A DNA stretch of 64,000 nt, from the NCBI GenBank assembly GCA_032433765.1, contig JAVIAB010000046.1, positions 59,030,500 through 59,094,499 on the forward strand, read 5' to 3'. The notes under the pieces were generated by a model. The model was not told where the DNA came from and did not search any database. It saw only the letters and a program-made list of their open reading frames with translations. Of the stretch, positions 56,591 to 64,000 are shown piece after piece. The translations under genes were made by a program, and so were the position numbers. The DNA comes from Megaustenia siamemsis (taxonomy: Eukaryota; Mollusca; Gastropoda; Stylommatophora; Ariophantidae). Each line of letters starts with the position of its first letter. Within the stretch, counting starts at the first letter, position 1.

Positions 56591-57059
56591 TTCTTTTAGG
56601 ATAGCCTTCCTTATCAAATTAACGGGGCAGGTCTCACACAACACGAAGACCGCTGTATGTAATAATTAACCGAAGTAGGTGAAGACCCGATGTTGGAGCA
56701 CAATGTTGACAGTCCGGGGTATGTGCTCTCTCTGTGTGTGTGTTCAATATTGAACGTTCCATTTAAGCGTGGCAGCGAGCGACCTTACGCGTTTAAAGCC
56801 GCGATTGGGCACTTACATTTGGCGTAAGCATAATAGACGTGGGGGTCTGTTTAATGTGACACTCAAGAGGCTGTTCAACAAAATGCAGAGAAGAGATGCT
56901 GCAAGAATTTGCAAGAGAAAAGAATTAAGTAAGGATTAATTATAGAAGACAAAGATTAATGGAAATCTAGTTAGACTTTTTTGTCTGTCGGAATTCTCCC
57001 TATCGCTGCTCTTTTCTTTTTATTTCCACTCTTTTATATCTGAATCCAATCTTTTATTT
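56591..57059. other. No recognisable feature
   Basis: Unique sequence. A short (GT)n run lies at about 56735. No supported gene. Confidence 0.4.
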
Positions 57060-57640
57060 TTCTGTCGGCTATTTCTTTTCTCATTTCACTCTTTCGTTCT
57101 GCTTTCTTTCTTTCTTTTTTTTCACTTTTTCTTTTTTTTAAAATTCACTCCTGCCTTTATTTATCCACTATCGTCATTCTTTGATTTCTCTCTCCAAGTT
57201 TTAATCTATCCAATCTTTCTATCCTCTGTCCAATCTTTTTCTTCACTGTCCATTCTTTCCTTTCATTATCCATTCTTTATTTTCGATATCTATTCTTTCT
57301 GTCACAATCAATTCTTTAATTTCAATATCCAATCTTTCTTTCACTACGAATTCCTTCTTTCACTATCCATTATTTCCTTTCATTATCCATACTTTCCTTT
57401 CATTATCCATACTTTCCTTTCGATATCCATTCCTTCTTTCACTATCCATTATTTCCTTTCATTATCCATACTTTCCTTTCGATATCCATTCCTTCTTTCC
57501 CTATTCATTCCGTCCTTTCATTACAGATTCTTTCCATTTAATATCTATTCTTTCCTTTCAATATCCATTCCTTCCTACACTATCCATTCTTGCCCTTTCA
57601 ATATCCATTCTTTCTGTCTTTCATTATCCACTCTATTCCT
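57060..57640. repeat. Degenerate pyrimidine-rich tandem repeat
   Basis: A roughly 20-22-bp module 'ctttcctttcattatccat' is repeated with many substitutions. It is older and less homogeneous than the other arrays. Confidence 0.8.
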
Positions 57641-58014
57641 TATCTAGCCACAATTATAATTATCTTTGCACTCTTAATAATGAAACTGTTAAATCCACTT
57701 TGATGTAGTTCCAGTCCCACATTATGAATGAGACTTGGAAAGTTAAATACCAAACCAAGAGATCAAGCCTCAGTGAGCAGGCGAGAGTAAGAACTATTTG
57801 TGTGATTTCATAATGGGTTTCATGAAAGACATCTTACCTTTGATGTTTCGAGCCGATGATGGTTGTTTATCTATATTAAAGTGAACAAGGTGCGCACAAA
57901 GGACAAGTTTTTTTTTGTTTTTTTTTTAAAGTCAGATGATTTGATGAAATCAATTTTTGTTGTTTATGTGAAAGTGAATTTTGGGGGTTCCCATGAAGGT
58001 GAATTTTGATTGTG
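57641..58014. other. No recognisable feature
   Basis: Unique sequence with a T run at about 57909-57929. Confidence 0.4.
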
Positions 58015-59385
58015 TGTAGACATGGCTTGTGTGAAGATATGGCTTGTGTGAAGATATGGCTTGTGTGAAAATATGGTTTGTGTGAAGATATGGCTTGTGT
58101 GAAGATATGGCTTGTGTGAAGTTATGGCTTGCGTTAAGATTGGCTTGTTTGAAGATTTGGCTTGTGTGAAGATATGGCTTGTGTGAAGATTTGGCTTGTG
58201 TGAAGATATGGCTTGTGTGAAGATTTGGCTTGTGTGAAGATTTGGCTTGTGTGAAGATATGGCTTGTGTGAAGATATGCCTTGTGTAAAATAAGGTTTGT
58301 GTGAAGATTTGGCTTGTGTGAAGATATGGCTTGTGTGAAGATATGGCTTGTGCAAAATAAGGTTTGTGTGAAAATTAGGGGCTTGTGTGAAGATATGGCT
58401 TGTGCAAAATAAAGTTTGTGTGAAAATTAGGGACATGTGTGAAGAAATGGCTTGTGCAAAATCGGGTTTGTGTGAAAATTTGACTTGTGTAAAGATTTGA
58501 GGCTTGTGTGAAGATTTGGCTTGTGTAAAAATTTGAGGCTTGTGTGAAGATTTGGGGCTTGTTTGAAGATGTGGGGCTTGTGTGAAAATGTGGCCTGTGT
58601 GAAGATTTGGCTTGTGTAAAGATTTGGGGCTTGTGTAAAGAATTGGGGCTTGTGTGAAGATATGTCTTGTGTGAAGATTTGGGGCTTGTGTGAAGATTTG
58701 GGGCTTGTGTGAAAATTTGGGGCTTGTGTGAAGATTTGGCTTGTGTGAAGATTTGGGGCTTGTGTGAAGAAAGAACTTGTGTGAAGATTTGGCTTGTGAG
58801 AAGATTTGGGGCTTGTGTGAAGATTTGGCTTCTGTGAAGATTTGGGGCTTGTGTGAAGAAAGAACTTGTGTGAAGATTTGGCTTGTGTGAAGATTTGGGG
58901 CTTGTGTGAAGATTTGGCTTGTGTGAAGATTTGGCTTGTGTGAAGATTTGGGGCTTGTGTGAAGATTTGGCTTGTGTGAAGATCTGGGGCTTGTGTAAAG
59001 ATGTGGGGCTTGTGTGAAGATTTGGCTTGTGTGAAGATTTGGGGCTTGTGTGAAGATTGGCTTGTGTGAAGATTTGGGGCTTGTGTGAAGATTTGGCTTG
59101 TGCGAAGATTAGGGCTTGTGTGAAGATTTGGGGCTTGTGTGAAGATTTGGCTTGTGCGAAGATTTGGGGCTTGTGTGAAGATTTGGCTTGTGTGAAGATT
59201 TGGCTTGTGTGAAGAATTGGGGCTTGTGTGAAGATTAGGGCTTGTGTGAAGATTTAGGACCTGTGTGAAGATTGGCTTGTGTGAAGATTTGGCTTGTGTG
59301 AAGATTTGGCTTGTGTAAAATATGGCTTGTGTGAAGATTAGGGATTGTGTGAAGATTTAGTTCTTGTGTGAAGATTTAGGGCTTG
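58015..59385. repeat. 18-20-bp satellite, about 70 units
   Basis: The unit is 'ggcttgtgtgaagatttg' with an optional extra 'gg'. The early part has 'gatatggcttgtgtg'. Local duplications are visible around 58740-58860. It ends directly before a LINE tail. Confidence 0.93.
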
Positions 59386-59395
59386 TGTTTCTTCT

Positions 59396-59540
59396 TTTGT
59401 GATCATCACATATAAAAAAAGATACGTGAAACACCAGACCAAGAGGCCAACAAGCAAATTGTGGATAAACAGAATACTAGAAACACTCGGAGAAACACTC
59501 GTGACATACAAACCGCAGAAGAGGTCAATGGAAGAGGAAG
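59396..59540 (+). pseudogene. LINE 3'-end fragment (family 4) bordering the 22-bp array
   Basis: 'KHQTKRPTSKLWINRILETL' corresponds to 'ENTRPKGRPRNRWIDGILET' of the other copies, followed by 'PQKRSMEEEDTANRR'. The last part, 'gaagaggaagacaccgcc', already has the wording of the array units. Confidence 0.6.
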
Positions 59541-62500
59541 ACACCGCCAATAGAAGAGAAAGTCACCGCCAGTAGAAGAGAAAGTCACCGCCAGTAGAAA
59601 AGAAAGTCACCGCCAGTAGAAGAGAAAGTCACCGCCAGTAGAAGAGAAAGTCACCGCCAATAGAAGAGAAAGTCACCGTCAGTAGAAGAGAAAGTCACCG
59701 TCAGTAGAAGAGAAAGTCACCGCCAGTAGAAGAGAAAGTCACCGCCAGTAGAAGAGAAAGTCACCGTCAGTAGAAGAGAAAGTCACCGCCAGTAGAAGAG
59801 AAAGTCACCGCCAGTAGAAGAGAAAGAAACCGCCAGTAGAAGAGAAAGTCACCGTCACTAGAAGAGAAAGTCACCGTCACTAGAAGAGAAAGTCACCGTC
59901 AGTAGAAGAGAAAGTCACCGCCAGTAGAAGAGAAAGTCACCGTCAGTAGAAGAGAAAGAAACCGCCAGTAGAAGAGAAAGTCACCGTCAGTAGAAGAGAA
60001 AGAAACCGCCAGTAGAAGAGAAAGTCACCGCCAGTAGAAGAGAAAGACACCGCCAATAGAAGAAAAAGACACCGCCAATAGAAGAGAAAGTCACCGCCAG
60101 TAGAAGAGAAAGTCACCGCCAGTAGAAGAGAAAGACACCGACAGTAGAAGAGAAAGTCACCGCCAGTAGAAGAGAAAGTCACCGCCAATAGAAGAGAAAA
60201 TCACCGCCAGTAGAAGAGAAAGTCACCGACAGTAGAAGAGAAAGTCACCGCCAGTAGAAGAGAAAGACACCGCCAGTAGAAGAGAAAGTCACCGTCAGTA
60301 GAAGAGAAAGTCACCGTCAGTAGAAGAGAAAGTCACCGCCAGTAGAAGAGAAAGTCACCGCCAGTAGAAGAGAAAGTCACCGCCAGTAGAAGAGAAAGTC
60401 ACCGTCAGTAGAAGAGAAAGTCACCGCCAGTAGAAGAGAAAGTCACCGCCAGTAGAAGAGAAAGTCACCGCCAGTAGAAGAGAAAGTCACCGTCAGTAGA
60501 AGAGAAAGTCACCGCCAGTAGAAGAGGAAGACACCGCCAATAGAAGAGAAAGTCACCGCCAGTAGAAGAGGAAGACACCGCCAGTAGAAGAGAAAGTCAC
60601 CGCCAGTAGAAGAGAAAGTCACCGCCAGTAGAAGAGGAGGACACCGCCAATAGAAGCGAAAGACACCGCCAGTAGAAGAGAAAGTCACCGACAGTAGAAG
60701 AGAAAGACACCGACAGTAGAAGAGAAAGACACCGCCAGTAGAAGAGAAAGACACCGCCAGTAGAAGAGAAAGTCACCGACTGTAGAAGAGAAAGACACCT
60801 CCAGTAGAAGAGAAAGTCACCGACTGTAGAAGAGGAAGACACCGACAGTAGAAGAGAAAGTCACCGCCAAAAGAAGAGAAAGTCACCGATAGTAGAAGAG
60901 AAAGTCACCGACAGTAGAAGAGAAAGTCACCCCCAGTAGAAGAGAAAGTCACCGCCAGTAGAAGAGAAAGACACCGCCAGTAGAAGAGAAAGTCACCGCC
61001 AATAGAAGAGAAAGTCATCGCCAATAGAAGAGAAAGTCACCGACAGTAGAAGAGAAAGTCACCGCCAGTAGAAGAGAAAGACACCGCCAGTAAAAGAGAA
61101 AGTCACCGCCAGTAGAAGAGAAAGACACCGCCAAAAGAAGAGAAAGTCACCGACAGTAGAAGAGAAAGTCACCGACAGTAGAAGAGAAAGTCACCGCCAG
61201 TAGAAGAGAAAGTCACCGCCAGTAGAAGAGAAAGACACCGCCAGTAGAAGAGAAAGACACCGCCAATAGAAGAGAAAGTCACCGCCAATAGAAGAGACAG
61301 TCACCGACAGTAGAAGAGAAAGTCACCGACAGTAGAAGAGAAAGTCACCGCCAGTAGAAGAGAAAGTCACCGCCAGTAGAAGAGAAAGACACCGCCAGTA
61401 GAAGAGAAAGTCACCGCCAATAGAAGAGAAAGTCACCGATAATAGAAGAGAAAGTCACCGACAGTAGAAGAGAAAGTCACCGCCAGTAGAAGAGAAAATC
61501 ACCGTCAGTAGAAGAGAAAGAAACCGCCAGTAGAAGAGAAAGTCACCGCCAATAGAAGAGAAAGATACCGCCAGTAGAAGAGAAAGACACCGCCAGTAGA
61601 AGAGGAGGACACCGCCAATAGAAGAGAAAGACACCGCCAGTAGAAGAGGAGGACACCGCCAATAGAAGAGAAAGACACCGCCAGTAGAAGAGGAGGACAC
61701 CGCCAATAGAAGAGAAAGACACCGCCAGTATAAGAGGAGGACACCGCCAATAGAAGAGAAAGACACCGCCAGTAGAAGAGGACACCGCCAATAGAAGAGA
61801 AAGACACCGCCAATAGAAGAGAAAGACACCGCCAGTAGAAGAGGAGGACACCGCCAATAGAAGAGAAAGACAGCGCCAGTAGAAGAGGAGGACACCGCCA
61901 ATAGAAGAGAAAGACAGCGCCAGTAGAAGAGGAGGACACCGCCAATAGAAGAGAAAGACACCGCCAGCAGAAGAGGAGGACACCGCCAATAGAAGAGGAA
62001 GTCACCGCCAGTAGAAGAGAAAGACACCGCCAATAGAAGAGAAAGTCACCGCCAGTAGAAGAGAAAGTCACCGCCAGTAGAAGAGAAAGACACCGCCAAT
62101 AGAAGAGAAAGTCACCGCCAGTAGAAGAGAAAGTCACCGCCAGTAGAAGAGAAAGACACCGCCAATAGAAGAGAAAGTCACCGCCAGTAGAAGAGAAAGA
62201 CACCGCCAGTAGAAGAGAAAGTCACCGCCAGTAGAAGAGAAAGACACCGCCAATAGAAGAGAAAGTCACCGCCAGTAGAAGAGAAAGTCACCGCCAGTAG
62301 AAGAGAAAGTCACCGCCAGTAGAAGAGAAAGACACCGCCAATAGAAGAGAAAGACACCGCTAGTAGAAGAGAAAGTCACCGCCAGTAGAAGAGAAAGTCA
62401 CCGCCAGTTGAAGAGAAAGTCACCGCCAGTAGAAGAGAAAGACACCGCCAATAGAAGAGAAAGTCACCGCCAGTAGAAGAGAAAGTCAACGTCAGTAGAA

Positions 62501-64000
62501 GAGAAAGAAACCGCCAGTAGAAGAGAAAGTCCCCGCCAGTAGAAGAGAAAGTCACCGACTGTAGAAGAGAAAGACACCTCCAGTAGAAGAGAAAGTCACC
62601 GACTGTAGAAGAGGAAGACACCGACAGTAGAAGAGAAAGTCACCGCCAAAAGAAGAGAAAGTCACCGATAGTAGAAGAGAAAGTCACCGACAGTAGAAGA
62701 GAAAGTCACCCCAGTAGAAGAGAAAGTCACCGCCAGTAGAAGAGAAAGACACCGCCAGTAGAAGAGAAAGTCACCGCCAATAGAAGAGAAAGTCATCGCC
62801 AATAGAAGAGAAAGTCACCGACAGTAGAAGAGAAAGTCACCGCCAGTAGAAGAGAAAGACACCGCCAGTAGAAGAGAAAGTCACCGCCAGTAGAAGAAAA
62901 GACACCGCCAAAAGAAGAGAAAGTCACCGACAGTAGAAGAGAAAGTCACCGACAGTAGAAGAGAAAGTCACCGCCAGTAGAAGAGAAAGTCACCGCCAGT
63001 AGAAGAGAAAGACACCGCCAGTAGAAGAGAAAGACACCGCCAATAGAAGAGAAAGTCACCGCCAATAGAAGAGACAGTCACCGACAGTAGAAGAGAAAGT
63101 CACCGACAGTAGAAGAGAAAGTCACCGCCAGTAGAAGAGAAAGTCACCGCCAGTAGAAGAGAAAGACACCGCCAGTAGAAGAGAAAGTCACCGCCAATAG
63201 AAGAGAAAGTCACCGATAATAGAAGAGAAAGTCACCGACAGTAGAAGAGAAAGTCACCGCCAGTAGAAGAGAAAATCACCCTCAGTAGAAGAGAAAGAAA
63301 CCGCCAGTAGAAGAGAAAGTCACCGCCAATAGAAGAGAAAGATACCGCCAGTAGAAGAGAAAGACACCGCCAGTAGAAGAGGAGGACACCGCCAATAGAA
63401 GAGAAAGACACCGCCAGTATAAGAGGAGGACACCGCCAATAGAAGAGAAAGACACCGCCAGTAGAAGAGGAGGACACCGCCAATAGAAGAGAAAGACACC
63501 GCCAATAGAAGAGAAAGACACCGCCAGTAGAAGAGGAGGACACCGCCAATAGAAGAGAAAGACAGCGCCAGTAGAAGAGGAGGACACCGCCAATAGAAGA
63601 GAAAGACAGCGCCAGTAGAAGAGGAGGACACCGCCAATAGAAGAGAAAGACACCGCCAGCAGAAGAGGAGGACACCGCCAATAGAAGAGGAAGTCACCGC
63701 CAGTAGAAGAGAAAGACACCGCCAATAGAAGAGAAAGTCACCGCCAGTAGAAGAGAAAGTCACCGCCAGTAGAAGAGAAAGACACCGCCAATAGAAGAGA
63801 AAGTCACCGCCAGTAGAAGAGAAAGTCACCGCCAGTAGAAGAGAAAGACACCGCCAATAGAAGAGAAAGTCACCGCCAGTAGAAGAGAAAGACACCGCCA
63901 GTAGAAGAGAAAGTCACCGCCAGTAGAAGAGAAAGACACCGCCAATAGAAGAGAAAGTCACCGCCAGTAGAAGAGAAAGTCACCGCCAGTAGAAGAGAAA
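59541..64000. repeat. 22-bp satellite, about 200 units, continuing past the window
   Basis: The unit is 'agtagaagagaaagtcaccg' plus 'cc', with variants gtcacc/gacacc, cag/caa and gaaa/ggagg. A block from about 60757 recurs from about 62536 with the same order of rare variants, such as 'cacctcca', 'ccgactgt' and 'ccgatagt'. All minus frames stay open over long stretches because three units make 22 codons without stops. Confidence 0.95.

Noticed and set aside
59338..63895. Hydrophobic minus-strand ORFs (LLLAV, FLFYWR) as membrane proteins
   Set aside because: Products of the 22-bp array; three units give 22 codons without stops.

Overview
The window looks like intergenic DNA from a repeat-rich animal nuclear genome. 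A mollusc or another lophotrochozoan seems most likely, but that rests on the general look of the retroelements (RTE/BovB-type LINEs, several tRNA-derived SINE families) and not on a diagnostic gene. There are no prokaryotic genes, operons or ribosome binding sites. Adding up my estimated boundaries, about half of the 64 kb is tandem repeat with units of 2 to 68 bp. Most of the rest is LINE and SINE fragments. The only plausible host coding sequence is one candidate first exon of a secreted protein on the minus strand near 13.1-13.26 kb, ending at a consensus splice donor.

Layout. 0-7.5 kb: SINE pieces, a compound microsatellite and four consecutive satellites (22, 21, 26 and 38 bp units). 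7.9-11.7 kb: LINE fragments, one holding a 46-bp array; a palindromic 240-bp element flanked by TA; and a SINE that was itself hit by a 5'-truncated LINE, with both target-site duplications readable. 12-15.2 kb: GATA and GGAC/AGAC microsatellites, SINEs, the candidate exon and a LINE tail. 16.7-21.1 kb: a 42-bp satellite of about 104 units with higher-order structure. 21-28.5 kb: SINE and LINE fragments, a 2.2-kb polypurine tract, G-rich repeats and 39-42-bp arrays. 28.9-33.5 kb: a nearly complete but inactivated RTE-type LINE inserted into a 41-bp satellite, followed by two more LINE fragments. 33.7-39.4 kb: 48-bp and 68-bp arrays and a LINE interrupted by a SINE. 39.4-43.9 kb: two related 27-bp satellites, one split by a 606-bp terminal-inverted-repeat transposon. 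44.5-50.7 kb: CAT-rich, 25-bp, 35-bp and GT-rich arrays plus two copies of a small element with a hammerhead-ribozyme-like core. 51-56.6 kb: a SINE with an internal 31-bp array, and a LINE with two separate internal arrays. 57-64 kb: pyrimidine-rich, 18-20-bp and 22-bp arrays, the last running off the end.

The most interesting theme is that many satellites start and stop inside identifiable retroelement fragments. The repeat unit is a piece of the LINE or SINE, and in the best cases element sequence resumes on the far side of the array. This is visible at 8.07-8.6, 36-37.4, 51.3-52.2, 53.85-54.5, 54.6-55.4 and probably 59.5-64 kb. The long open frames in the window are by-products of arrays whose unit is a multiple of three or lacks stops; I do not regard them as genes.
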